A stretch of DNA of 64,000 nucleotides from Gallionellaceae bacterium (GTDB taxonomy: Bacteria; Pseudomonadota; Gammaproteobacteria; Burkholderiales; Thiobacillaceae): NCBI GenBank assembly GCA_028714735.1, contig JAQTLU010000002.1:307169-371168 (forward strand), given 5' to 3'. The notes under the pieces were generated by a model. The model was not told the DNA's origin and made no database searches. It saw only the letters and a program-made list of their open reading frames with translations. This document shows, piece after piece, positions 8,797-19,451 of the stretch. How positions within the stretch are numbered: position 1 is the first letter of the stretch; every line of letters begins with the position of its first letter. The translations under genes were made by a program, and so were the position numbers.

Positions 8797-10239
8797 ATGC
8801 TGATATTCGAACACTCCCGGCCCGGTCGCCAGGCCAGGGCGCAGGCCCCCGCGCTGGCCGCCGCCGGCGACGACCTGCCGGCCGAACTGCTGCGCGCCGG
8901 GCTGTGCGGCCTGCCGGAGGTCTCCGAACTGGACGCGGTGCGTCATTACACCGGCCTGAGCCAGAAGAACTTCGCCATCGACACCCAGTTCTATCCGCTC
9001 GGCTCCTGCACCATGAAGTACAACCCGCGCGCCTGCAACAGCCTGGCCATGCTGCCGCAGTTCCTGGCCCGGCACCCGCTCGCCGATGCCGATACCGGCC
9101 AGGGCTTCCTGGCGGCGATGTTCGACCTTCAGGGTATGCTCAAGGAGGTCACCGGCATGGCGGCGGTGTCGATGGCGCCGATGGCCGGGGCGCACGGCGA
9201 GTTCGCCGGCGTCGCCATGATCCGCGCCTGGCACGATGCCCGCGGCGACACGGCGCGCACCGAGATCATCGTCCCGGACGCCGCCCACGGCACCAACCCG
9301 GCCACCGCCACCATGTGCGGCTACACGGTGCGCGAGATCCCCACCGACCGCGACGGCAACGTCGACCTGGAAGCCCTCAAGTCGGCGGTCGGGCCGAAGA
9401 CCGCCGGCCTGATGCTGACCAACCCGTCCACCCTGGGCGTGTTCGAGAAGACCATCGTCGAGATCCAGAAGATCGTCCACCAGGCCGGCGGCCTGACCTA
9501 TTACGACGGCGCCAACCTGAACGCCATCCTGGGCCGGGTGCGGCCGGGCGACATGGGCTTCGACGTCATCCACATGAACCTGCACAAGACCTTCTCGACC
9601 CCGCACGGCGGCGGCGGTCCCGGTGCCGGTCCGGTCGGTGTGTCGGAGCGGCTGAAGCCCTACCTGCCGATCCCCTACGTGGTCGAGGAACGCGGCTTCT
9701 ACCGCTGGACCGAAGAGGCCGACTGCCCGCAAAGCATCGGCCGCATGAGCGCCTTCGGCGGCAACATGGGTGTGCTGCTGCGGGCCTGGGTCTATGCCCG
9801 GATGCTCGGCCGCGATGGCATGCGCCGGGTGGCCGACTACGCCGCCCTGAACGCCAACTACCTGGCCGCCGAACTCAGGAAGGCCGGCTTCGACCTCGCC
9901 TTCCCGGAGCGCCGGGCCAGCCACGAGTTCATCGTCACCCTCAAGCGGCTCAAGGACAGCACCGGCGTGTCGGCGATGGACTTCGCCAAGCGCCTGCTGG
10001 ATTTCGGCTTCCACGCCCCGACCACCTACTTCCCGATGCTGGTGCCCGAGTGCCTGCTGATCGAGCCGACCGAGACCGAGAGCAAGGAGACCCTGGACGC
10101 CTTCGTCGCCGCCATGGCCAAGGTCAGGGCGGAGGCCGAGGCCGATCCGGAATGGCTCAAGGGCGCCCCGCACAGCCTGCCTGCGAAACGCCTGGACGAC
10201 GTCAAGGCGGCGCGCGAACTGGACCTGGCATGGAAATGA
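8797..10239 (+). CDS. gcvPB: Glycine decarboxylase subunit 2 (P protein, C-terminal half)
   Basis: This is the PLP-bearing half of split glycine decarboxylase. The PLP lysine is K264 in [14 protein letters not shown], and [12 protein letters not shown] and [11 protein letters not shown] are further hallmarks. Length is 480 residues, as expected for GcvPB. It acts with GcvPA (encoded two genes upstream) and GcvH. The 3' end overlaps the dgkA start by four bases (ATGA). No gene for the L protein (lipoamide dehydrogenase) is in the cluster, so it must be supplied from elsewhere. Confidence 0.96.
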   Translation: MLIFEHSRPGRQARAQAPALAAAGDDLPAELLRAGLCGLPEVSELDAVRHYTGLSQKNFAIDTQFYPLGSCTMKYNPRACNSLAMLPQFLARHPLADADTGQGFLAAMFDLQGMLKEVTGMAAVSMAPMAGAHGEFAGVAMIRAWHDARGDTARTEIIVPDAAHGTNPATATMCGYTVREIPTDRDGNVDLEALKSAVGPKTAGLMLTNPSTLGVFEKTIVEIQKIVHQAGGLTYYDGANLNAILGRVRPGDMGFDVIHMNLHKTFSTPHGGGGPGAGPVGVSERLKPYLPIPYVVEERGFYRWTEEADCPQSIGRMSAFGGNMGVLLRAWVYARMLGRDGMRRVADYAALNANYLAAELRKAGFDLAFPERRASHEFIVTLKRLKDSTGVSAMDFAKRLLDFGFHAPTTYFPMLVPECLLIEPTETESKETLDAFVAAMAKVRAEAEADPEWLKGAPHSLPAKRLDDVKAARELDLAWK

Positions 10240-10619
10240 CGCCGCCTGGGTCTGCCAACGAGTACAAGGGCAAGACCGGCCTGAAACGGGTCTGGAATGC
10301 GCTGTTCTATTCCATGGCCGGCTTCCGGGCGGCCTTCCGGCACGAGGACGCCTTCCGCCAGGAGGTGATCCTGGCCTGCATCCTGATCCCGGCGGCCTTC
10401 TTCCTCAACGACGAGGCCATCGCCCGCGCCCTGATGATCGGCAGCGTCCTGCTGGTCCTGCTGGTCGAACTGATCAACTCGGCGATCGAGGCGACGGTTG
10501 ATCGCATCTCGCTGGAGAACCACCAGTTGGCCAAGCGGGCCAAGGACATCGGCAGCGCCGCCGTGTTCGTCTCGCTGGTCAACGTGGCGGTCATCTGGGG
10601 GCTGATCCTGGCCGGCTGA
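10236..10619 (+). CDS. dgkA: Diacylglycerol kinase
   Basis: DgkA is a small inner-membrane trimer that phosphorylates diacylglycerol released by periplasmic glucan or LPS modification. The 127-residue protein has an amphipathic start, three membrane segments, and the catalytic signature [15 protein letters not shown] followed by [10 protein letters not shown]. The ATG at 10236 overlaps the gcvPB stop; another ATG at 10230 would add two residues and cannot be excluded. It is the last gene of the riboswitch operon by position, but no functional link to glycine is evident. Confidence 0.92.
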   Translation: MTPPGSANEYKGKTGLKRVWNALFYSMAGFRAAFRHEDAFRQEVILACILIPAAFFLNDEAIARALMIGSVLLVLLVELINSAIEATVDRISLENHQLAKRAKDIGSAAVFVSLVNVAVIWGLILAG

Positions 10620-10823
10620 TAGCCAGCGGACGCCATTTCCACCGAGTGGCCCGCGTGCACCGGCTACGCGGACTTATGCCGGACGTGTCACGCTGCCGAA
10701 CGTCAGCTTGCTGAACGGGTGAACTCACACTTCCGACCTAACGCGCAACAGATCGGACAACCCCTCGGCGGCCAGAATACTTACGCTATCCTGGCGTCCT
10801 GAGAACACATCCATGGATACGAC

Positions 10824-11309
10824 ATGTTTTCGCGAATCATAGTGGTGGTGGTACACCTCGCAGTAGCCGCCCAGGCCGAGGCTGGCACGCCTCCCTTCAC
10901 GGGCGTCTGGGAAAGCGAACACTGTGTGGTGGATCACGAGCGCCAACACTGCCCTGGGCTCACCCTGGTGCTGGTGCAAGAGGGGCAGCGGCTTTGTGGC
11001 AGCCATTTCGCCGCCACCCCGGACTTCAGCCGCGTAGACGAGGGCGTGCCCTCTTCAGTGGTTGGCACAGCAATCGGCCAGGAGGCGGTGCTATTCGTTG
11101 CTAGCGGCCGAGATCCAACCAACTATCTGGCCCGAGTCAGCCTGACCAGTAATGGCCTGGTTTGGCACTTGGTCGAGCGGCTGGTCGATGGTGGGGACAT
11201 CGGCCCGCCGGTCATCGCCCTAGCGGGTACGCTGCATCGGTCGTCCGGTCCGAAATGGCTGGCGAAAACCACGAGCGCCTGTGAAGCGCGCTTCAAGATT
11301 CTGCCCTGA
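10824..11309 (+). CDS. Secreted protein of unknown function
   Basis: I do not recognise this 161-residue protein. It begins with a plausible Sec signal (MFSRIIVVVVHLAVAAQAEA, cleavage after AEA) and then FTGVWESEHCVVD. Three cysteines fall in the first third of the mature part (HCVVD, HCPGL, LCGSH) and one near the end (SACEARF), which fits disulfide bonds in the periplasm. It stands alone in a 1.6-kb region between dgkA and tex whose base composition is less GC-rich than its flanks. The stop at 11307-11309 is in the same frame as the Tse2-like gene that follows. The upstream gap 10620-10823 shows no other feature I can support. Confidence 0.55.
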   Translation: MFSRIIVVVVHLAVAAQAEAGTPPFTGVWESEHCVVDHERQHCPGLTLVLVQEGQRLCGSHFAATPDFSRVDEGVPSSVVGTAIGQEAVLFVASGRDPTNYLARVSLTSNGLVWHLVERLVDGGDIGPPVIALAGTLHRSSGPKWLAKTTSACEARFKILP

Positions 11310-11390
11310 CCATTTACTTCTTGTCGGCCTTGGATTTGGCCCGGGCTGGATGGCAGCTTTCCTTATCGGCAGATTCACACTCCCGACCCT

Positions 11391-11819
11391 TTGCTGCCGG
11401 TCGCAGGGTCTGAGGATCAAGGGCAGGTACCCGGTGTGCTTTATCCTCGTTTCGAAAACACGCAATATGTCGACCGCCAAGGCATCGAACAAGTCAGGCC
11501 CGCCGACGTGACGGTGCATCGGTTGCCCACGGGCGCCGAGGTGGATGCAGGCGGCGGCACCTCGATGTTCGATGTGCTTGGCTGGTTTGGCTTTGCGAAT
11601 TGGGGCTACTGCCATGTGCACAAGGGGACAGAATACCCTGACAACCTTTTCATCAGGCGTGGCAGGAGTGTCCGGACGAACAAGTCCGGAAAGCACAATG
11701 GCCGCCACTACCAGATCGAGCCCGTGAACCGCATGACGGTCGAGGCATACAAGGGCGCGCTCGACAGTTTTGCGCGAAGCGCCGTGGTCCTGCAGATCGA
11801 GCTGGCGAAGGGCAATTGA
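11391..11819 (+). CDS. Tse2-like ADP-ribosyltransferase-fold toxin, start uncertain
   Basis: The C-terminal two thirds read like the type VI effector Tse2 of Pseudomonas aeruginosa: GGGTSMFD (Tse2 GGTSVFD), KGTEYPDNLFI (DGTDIPPDLKV), NGRHYQIEPVNRMT (ATHYTIMPAKPMY) and LDSFARSAVVLQ (LDNFVRNAIRRQ). The Tse2 text is from memory, not from a search. Tse2 is a cytoplasmic toxin with an ADP-ribosyltransferase-like fold. The frame has no ATG; TTG 11391 and GTG 11436 are possible starts. An ATG at 11350 is one frame off and a single-base change would join it to YRQIHTPD, so the N-terminus may be frameshifted. It is followed, with overlap or a 20-base gap, by a Tsi2-like gene. Confidence 0.65.
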   Translation: MLPVAGSEDQGQVPGVLYPRFENTQYVDRQGIEQVRPADVTVHRLPTGAEVDAGGGTSMFDVLGWFGFANWGYCHVHKGTEYPDNLFIRRGRSVRTNKSGKHNGRHYQIEPVNRMTVEAYKGALDSFARSAVVLQIELAKGN

Positions 11820-11839
11820 TTGTACGGAAGGGTTACACG

Positions 11840-12064
11840 GTGCCCGAGATAAGCGGACGAACTTTGGTGTTGCTAATTCAGGCAGTGGAGGCCGAGATTC
11901 GCCGCCTGCGGGCGCTTCCTGATGAGGAAACCGTTCCGGGCGACGAAGTCTTGTTGATGGATTATGAGAACGTGGTGGAAGAGCTTGAGGCACTCTACGA
12001 AGAGGCAGGCAAAGCGCAACCAAACCTGCCGTCCTATGGCTGGCTCGTCAAACGCCCGGAGTAG
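11840..12064 (+). CDS. Tsi2-like immunity (antitoxin) protein
   Basis: A 74-residue acidic, helical protein. The stretches RTLVLLIQAVEAE, MDYENVVEELEALYEEA and LPSYGWLVKRP line up with Tsi2 (QTLMVAIQCVAA, VGYDLAADDLKNAYEQA, LPPYDRLIEEP), the immunity partner of Tse2, as far as I recall that sequence. I take the GTG at 11840, with GGAAGG about 8 bases upstream, because the match begins there; a TTG at 11816 overlaps the toxin stop (TTGA) and would add eight residues. The position right behind a Tse2-like gene supports the pairing independently of the sequence match. Confidence 0.65.
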   Translation: MPEISGRTLVLLIQAVEAEIRRLRALPDEETVPGDEVLLMDYENVVEELEALYEEAGKAQPNLPSYGWLVKRPE

Positions 12065-12068
12065 TTCA

Positions 12069-12099
12069 CGGAAACAATCGGGGACAACGGTTGTTTCCG
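12069..12099. repeat. Inverted repeat after the toxin-immunity pair
   Basis: CGGAAACAA at 12069-12077 is matched by its exact complement TTGTTTCCG at 12091-12099, with a 13-base loop. It starts five bases after the immunity gene stop. There is no T run, so it is not a classical terminator; it could stabilise the 3' end or mark an insertion boundary. The rest of 12100-12280 shows nothing I can assign. Confidence 0.6.
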
Positions 12100-12280
12100 G
12101 ATGTCGCTCCGGCCGACTTGTACGTATAGGTGGTCCGGCAGGTTTCAGTTTGCGGAGCAGTCATTCAATCAGCCGACATTCAGCCAAGCTGCCGGGCAAC
12201 TTGTGCGGTTCCAGATGGCCGCACGATAACCATGATTACCTTGATTCAGGCGCCGCCGCGGCCTTTCTGGATGGGGCCGT

Positions 12281-14584
<2,304 letters not shown>

Positions 14585-14761
14585 GGCGATGGATCGGGTT
14601 CGAAAGGTCGGGCAGGATGGGCCAAGGACCGTGAGGTGACAAGTCTTGACATGACCGCTGGTTGCGTTCCTGGCCGCCGTTCGTCGCTGGCCGGGAAAAA
14701 TTGCTGAACTAATTCCGGGTTTTGTCGATAATGACGTTGCGCGTCAGGTTCATAGCGCGCG

Positions 14762-14849
14762 ACCTTACAAGGGCAAACCCGTCGAAAGGCGGCGACGCAA
14801 AGTTTCCGGTCTAACAGGCTAAGGCCTCACGACAGCGGGATTGCAAGGT
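14762..14849 (+). promoter_or_regulatory. Cyclic-di-GMP-I (GEMM) riboswitch
   Basis: The conserved core GGGCAAACC, GAAA tetraloop, GACGCAAAG, TTCCGG and CTAA is present in order at 14771-14813, with a second helix region ending in GCGGGATTGC and a closing P1 helix ACCTT (14762-14766) with AAGGT (14845-14849). This is the GEMM-I aptamer, which binds cyclic di-GMP. About 100 bases separate it from the DUF1631 start codon at 14949. The 364-base gap between tex and DUF1631 otherwise holds only a possible -10 box GATAAT at 14727-14732 without a good -35 box. Confidence 0.88.
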
Positions 14850-14948
14850 GGATCAATCGGCCGGGTAATGCATCTGGCGCATCTTGGCAATCCTCCGTTT
14901 TCCCTTGCCGGCCGCCGCATGGCGTGAGCAATGCTCAGGAGACGGATC

Positions 14949-17195
14949 ATGGATACAGCTCAGAAGAACGTCACGGAAATCAGCCAGTTCGCGCGTGCGC
15001 GCGGCAAGTCCATCGGCGCCGGTCGCGGCCCGCTGGATGAATGCCGTGAGATATCGGCCTTGCGTCTGGGCGAGGCCCTGAGCGAAAGCCTGGTCCTGAT
15101 GACCGAGCAGCTGCTCAAGCTGGCCGAAAAGGCCACCGGCATGGAGATTTATCGTCTTTACATGGAGGCGGCTGAACTGGCGCGCGATCGCACCGAGGCT
15201 GTCAGCGAGGCGTTCCGCCAACATTACCTCTGGCGTTTCAACCGGGAGAGCCGGCGCGAAGGCAAGCCGCTTGTGGACAGCCCGCATGATGAACTCAGAC
15301 TGCTGGAGCCGGACGATCTGGAAGCGTCGCTGGCGGCCGGGACCCTGGCCAACGCGATATTCAATTCCTGCAGCGAGGAGTTGTTCGGCCTCGACAAGCG
15401 GGTCGGCCTGCTGATCAACGATCCCGATCTCAACCGTGGCGACAACCCGCTCGGCCCGGAGGTGATCGGCAATGCAGTCATGGAGGCGCTGGACGATCAG
15501 GGATTGTCGATCAAGGTGCGCCTGCTGCTGGTTTCGCAATTGAGTCGGCATCTGCCCGAGCGGGTGCGCGAGATCTATCGGGAACTCAATCACAAACTGG
15601 TGGCCAGGAACGTCCTGCCCACGATCCGGGCCGGCCTGAGACGTCATGCGCCATCCGAGCCCTCCGCCCCGGCCCGGCCGGACGGCCCGGCGGCTGCCGG
15701 CAGCGAGGACCTGTTCGGCGTCTTGCTGCACCTGTTGAGCGGCAATGTTGCCGCCGCCGGCCCCTCGCCACCGATGGCCGGGTCGGCCCAGCCAGATCGG
15801 ACCAGCGTGGCGGGCCCCGCCCTGGCAACCCCGCCCGGGGCACTGATCCAGGCCCTGAACCAGCTCCAGCATGGCCGTGCCGAGGGCATGGCCGGACTCG
15901 ACGCGGCCGCACCCGGCAACGGCCAGGTCAATGTGTTGCGCAATCTGCGCGGCAGCGGCATGGCCGGCATGATGAATCCTCTGGACGGCATGACCCTGGA
16001 TATCGTCGCCATGGTGTTCGACTACATCTTCGGTGACGCCCGCATCCCCGACGCCATCAAGGCCCTGCTCGGCCGCCTGCAGATACCCATGCTGAAGGTG
16101 GCGATGCTGGACAAGAGCTTTTTCTCCCACAAGAACCACCCCGCGCGCCGGCTGCTGGACGGGCTGGCCGAGGCCGCGATCGGCTGGGACCCGGGCGAGG
16201 GGCACGAGGGCGGCTTGTACCGCAAGGTGGAAGACCTGGTGGCCGGGATACTCGAGCATTTCGAGGACAACCTCGAAATATTCGAGACCTCGCTGGCCGA
16301 GTTGCAGGCCTGGCTGGATACCGAGAAACGTGCCGCCGACCGGCTGACCGCGCGCAGCGCTCTGGCGGTGAAGTCGCGCGAGCAGGCCGATCTGGCTCGG
16401 CAGGTCGGCCGGGACGAGGTCGAATCCAGCCTGGTCGGCCATCCGGTCCCGGCCGTGATCCGCACCTTCCTGGACGAGCACTGGACCGATCTGCTGGCCG
16501 ACCTGTATCTGAAGGTGGGCAGCGACAGCGAAACCTGGAAGGGTGCGCTGGCGACCATGAACGATCTGATCTGGAGCGTTGCCCCCAAGGCGGATACCGA
16601 TGCGCGCCGACACCTGATCAGCAAGCTCCCCAGCCTGCTCAAGCGCCTGGACGAAGGCGTGAAATACCTGGGCCTGTCGGAAACGGCGCGCAATGCCTTT
16701 TTCTCCACCCTGGTGAAGTGTCATTCCAGCGCGGTCAAGGCCGATGTGCTGACGGAAGAAGAGCCCTTGCCGTGTCCGATCGGTCCGATGCTGGAGGACG
16801 ATGTCCCGGTGCTCGAAGTGATGGCCGATTTCGAACCGGTCGAGCCAGTGACCGAAGAGGCCGATGCGCCGGCCTTTGCCGAAGTGCTCGATGACGGGGC
16901 GGAGCCCGACGCCGGGATGCTGGCATTCGAGGAACTGGTTGGCCTGAGGCGGGGCAGCTGGATCGCCTACCGGCTGGAGGATGGCGCGGAAGTGCGCGCC
17001 AAGCTATCCTGGATCAGCCCCCTGAAAGGAGTCTATCTGTTCACCAACCGTCAGGGCGAGCGGGCCATGTCGATCAACGCCGAAGGCCTGGCGGCCAAGC
17101 TGCATTCGGGCGAGGTTCGCATCCTTGACGCGGCCCCCTTGATGGATCGCGCGGTGGACAGCATGATGGAGCAACTGCAACGCAATGCCGCCTGA
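14949..17195 (+). CDS. DUF1631 family protein under c-di-GMP riboswitch
   Basis: A 748-residue protein of the DUF1631 family, whose molecular role is not established as far as I know. The N-terminal half is helical (LDECREISALRLGEALSESL, LTEQLLKLAEKATG), the middle has a Pro/Ala-rich linker around residues 235-300, and the C-terminus has a compact beta-rich block, GSWIAYRLEDGAEVRAKLSW to GVYLFTNRQGERAMS, that resembles a PilZ-type fold without the RxxxR motif. AGGAG lies 7-8 bases before the ATG. It overlaps the next gene, an EAL-like/HDOD protein, by 11 bases. The riboswitch and the partner argue for a job in c-di-GMP-linked behaviour; that is inference. Confidence 0.8.
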   Translation: MDTAQKNVTEISQFARARGKSIGAGRGPLDECREISALRLGEALSESLVLMTEQLLKLAEKATGMEIYRLYMEAAELARDRTEAVSEAFRQHYLWRFNRESRREGKPLVDSPHDELRLLEPDDLEASLAAGTLANAIFNSCSEELFGLDKRVGLLINDPDLNRGDNPLGPEVIGNAVMEALDDQGLSIKVRLLLVSQLSRHLPERVREIYRELNHKLVARNVLPTIRAGLRRHAPSEPSAPARPDGPAAAGSEDLFGVLLHLLSGNVAAAGPSPPMAGSAQPDRTSVAGPALATPPGALIQALNQLQHGRAEGMAGLDAAAPGNGQVNVLRNLRGSGMAGMMNPLDGMTLDIVAMVFDYIFGDARIPDAIKALLGRLQIPMLKVAMLDKSFFSHKNHPARRLLDGLAEAAIGWDPGEGHEGGLYRKVEDLVAGILEHFEDNLEIFETSLAELQAWLDTEKRAADRLTARSALAVKSREQADLARQVGRDEVESSLVGHPVPAVIRTFLDEHWTDLLADLYLKVGSDSETWKGALATMNDLIWSVAPKADTDARRHLISKLPSLLKRLDEGVKYLGLSETARNAFFSTLVKCHSSAVKADVLTEEEPLPCPIGPMLEDDVPVLEVMADFEPVEPVTEEADAPAFAEVLDDGAEPDAGMLAFEELVGLRRGSWIAYRLEDGAEVRAKLSWISPLKGVYLFTNRQGERAMSINAEGLAAKLHSGEVRILDAAPLMDRAVDSMMEQLQRNAA

Positions 17196-18408
17196 CGAAG
17201 CCGCCCGCCTGCCCAGTTTCCTGATCCGCCAGCCCTTGCTGGATGCCCGTTATCGCGTGGCCGGCTATGAGTTCAGCCTGCGCGACCGCGCGCCGCTCGA
17301 GGTGTTGCCGGGTGCGACCGATCTCGATCAGGTGCGCGACGAGCACCTGATCGCCAGCGTCGTCGATCTGGAATTCCAGCATGCCCTGGGCGGCCGCCTG
17401 ACCCTGCTCGACCTGGCTCCGGCCACGCTGGACAACCCCATGCTGGCGCAGTTGCCGCCTGGCAAGGTGGGCGTGATCCTGCCGGTCTCGATGAACGATC
17501 TGGAGGCCCGCTCGGCCACCCTGAACGGGGCCAAACTGTTGCCGGTAATCGATGACGATGGCTCCGGCTGGTCGCTGCCGCCGGGCTGCGATTTCATCCG
17601 GCTGGACAGTGGCCGCCACGATGCCCTGGCCCTGGGCGAACGGGCCGGCTACCTGCGCCGGCTCGGCGCCCGGCGGCTGATCGCCGGCAATGTCGGCTCG
17701 GAAGAGGCCTACGAGGTCTGCCGCAAACTGGCCTTCGACCTCTATCAGGGCGATTTCCTGACCCGGCCGCGTGCCGGCGGCGATCACCAGCTCGACAGCG
17801 GCGTCATGCAGGTCATGGAACTGCTCAACCTGGCCCACGAGCGTGCGCCCATCGACAAGATGGAGGCGATCTTCAAGCGCGATGCCGCCCTGAGTTACCG
17901 TTTGCTGCGCTACATCAACTCGGCCGCAAACGGTCTCGGCCGCAGCATACAGTCGATCGGCCATGCCCTGGTCTGGCTGGGTTATGACCCCCTCTACCGC
18001 TGGCTGACCCTGCTCCTGTTCAGCGCCGGCAAGAGCGATGGCCGCAACGACGCGCTGCTCAGGAATGCCCTGGTCCGGGCCCGATTCATGGAAAACCTGG
18101 GCATGACCCGGCTCGCACCCGACCGCGGCGGCGGCCTGTTCATCGTCGGCATACTGTCGCATCTGGATGCCCTGCTGAACCTGCCCATGAGCCAGGCGAT
18201 CGAACCGCTCAGCTTGCCGGACTCCATGCGCGAGGCCCTGCTGGTCGGACAAGGCCCGTATGCGCCTTATTTATCCTTGGCCAAGGCCTGCGAGCACTTC
18301 GACCAGGAGGCGGTCAATGCCCTCGCAGATGCGCATGGCCTGAGCGCCGATGAAGTCAACCTGGCCCATGTCAATGCCCTGATCTGGTCGGAGTCGCTGG
18401 AATCCTGA
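17185..18408 (+). CDS. EAL-like and HDOD domain signalling protein (YuxH type)
   Basis: A 407-residue protein with an N-terminal degenerate EAL domain (about 1-195) and a C-terminal HDOD domain (about 200-400). The EAL signature is GYEFSLRD in place of a catalytic ExL, and the metal-binding residues of active phosphodiesterases are not evident, so it probably binds rather than degrades c-di-GMP, or neither. HDOD hallmarks are KRDAALSYRLLRYINSAANG and SIQSIGHALVWLG. It overlaps the DUF1631 gene by 11 bases and shares its riboswitch leader. HDOD proteins commonly act in signalling and motility control. Confidence 0.82.
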   Translation: MPPDEAARLPSFLIRQPLLDARYRVAGYEFSLRDRAPLEVLPGATDLDQVRDEHLIASVVDLEFQHALGGRLTLLDLAPATLDNPMLAQLPPGKVGVILPVSMNDLEARSATLNGAKLLPVIDDDGSGWSLPPGCDFIRLDSGRHDALALGERAGYLRRLGARRLIAGNVGSEEAYEVCRKLAFDLYQGDFLTRPRAGGDHQLDSGVMQVMELLNLAHERAPIDKMEAIFKRDAALSYRLLRYINSAANGLGRSIQSIGHALVWLGYDPLYRWLTLLLFSAGKSDGRNDALLRNALVRARFMENLGMTRLAPDRGGGLFIVGILSHLDALLNLPMSQAIEPLSLPDSMREALLVGQGPYAPYLSLAKACEHFDQEAVNALADAHGLSADEVNLAHVNALIWSESLES

Positions 18409-18419
18409 TTCGCCGCCCG

Positions 18420-19451
18420 CTACAGGGCATCGATGATCCGGCGCACCGGCGTCGGCAGGGCGGCCTGACTGGCTTCGGCCGGGGTCAGCCAGATCGAGCC
18501 CGGCTCCTGCGCGCCGCCCTGGCGTCGCGCTACCGCCAGCGACCGGGGCTGGATGGCCAGCCGGAAATGGCTGAAGGTGTGGCTCAGGCCGGGCAGCATC
18601 GCCAGGGGTTCCGCCGCGTAGCCCAGCCGCCGCGCCGCGTCGACGACGTCCTCGTCCGGCGCGCATTCCGGCAGGCTCCAGAGGCCGCCCCAGATGCCGG
18701 TCGGCGGCCGCTTCTGCAACAGTATTTCGCCGGCATGCCAGAGCACCAGCATCACCGTCTCCCGCTCCGGCAAGGCCTTGCGCGGCCTGGCGGCGGGCAG
18801 TTCGGCCTGGCGGCCGTCGCGGTGGGCGACACAGTCGTCGGCGAACGGGCAGCGCAGGCAGTCCGGCCGCGCACGCCGGCACAGGGTCGCGCCCAGGTCC
18901 ATCAGGCCCTGGGTATAGGCGCGGAGCCCGCGTTCCGGTAGCAGGCCTTCAGCCAGTTGCCAGAGGCGGTTCTCCACCGCCTTTTCGCCCGGCCAGCCGT
19001 CGACGCCGAACAGCCGGCAAAACACCCGTTTCACGTTGCCGTCCAGGATCGCCCGGCGTTCGCCAAAAGAGAAAGCGGCGATGGCCGCCGCGGTCGAGCG
19101 GCCGATGCCGGGCAGGGCCTCGATGGCCTCGACCTGGCGCGGGAAGACGCCGCCGTGCTCGGCCATGACCTTCTGCGCGGCGGCATGCAGGTTGCGGGCG
19201 CGGGCGTAATAGCCGAGGCCGCTCCACAGGGCCAGCACGGCGTCCTCCGGCGCCGCCGCCAGGCTGGCCAGATCGGGCAGGCGGGCCATGAAACGGGCGT
19301 AATACGGCAGCACCGTGTCGACCTGGGTCTGCTGCAGCATGATCTCGGACACCCAGACGGCGTAGGGGTCGCCGACCTGCCAGGGCAGGTCGTGGCGGCC
19401 GTGGTCACGCTGCCAGTCGATCAGGCGCGGGGCAAAGCGGTCAAAGTCCAT
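18420..19451 (-). CDS. mutY: Adenine DNA glycosylase MutY
   Basis: MutY removes adenine mispaired with 8-oxoguanine. The 343-residue protein shows WVSEIMLQQTQVDTVLPYY, the helix-hairpin-helix LPGIGRSTAAAIAAFSFG with the catalytic Asp in ILDGNVKRV, the 4Fe-4S motif C-x6-C-x2-C-x5-C (CRRARPDCLRCPFADDC), and a C-terminal NUDIX-like recognition domain (GGLWSLPE, SHTFSHFRL). The start at 19451 lies inside the 3' end of the upstream polymerase gene (11-base overlap), so the two are co-translated. Both deal with damaged DNA. Confidence 0.95.
   Translation of the reverse strand: MDFDRFAPRLIDWQRDHGRHDLPWQVGDPYAVWVSEIMLQQTQVDTVLPYYARFMARLPDLASLAAAPEDAVLALWSGLGYYARARNLHAAAQKVMAEHGGVFPRQVEAIEALPGIGRSTAAAIAAFSFGERRAILDGNVKRVFCRLFGVDGWPGEKAVENRLWQLAEGLLPERGLRAYTQGLMDLGATLCRRARPDCLRCPFADDCVAHRDGRQAELPAARPRKALPERETVMLVLWHAGEILLQKRPPTGIWGGLWSLPECAPDEDVVDAARRLGYAAEPLAMLPGLSHTFSHFRLAIQPRSLAVARRQGGAQEPGSIWLTPAEASQAALPTPVRRIIDAL

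Noticed and set aside
10725-11388. Direct repeat TCACACTTCCGACC (10725) and TCACACTCCCGACC (11375) around the secreted-protein gene
   Set aside because: Fourteen bases with one mismatch and no inverted ends, target duplication or transposase; most likely chance.
11281-11511. 76-codon frame between the secreted protein and the Tse2-like gene
   Set aside because: Rich in Cys, Arg and Trp in no pattern, overlaps the better Tse2-like frame; useful only as the possible pre-frameshift N-terminus.
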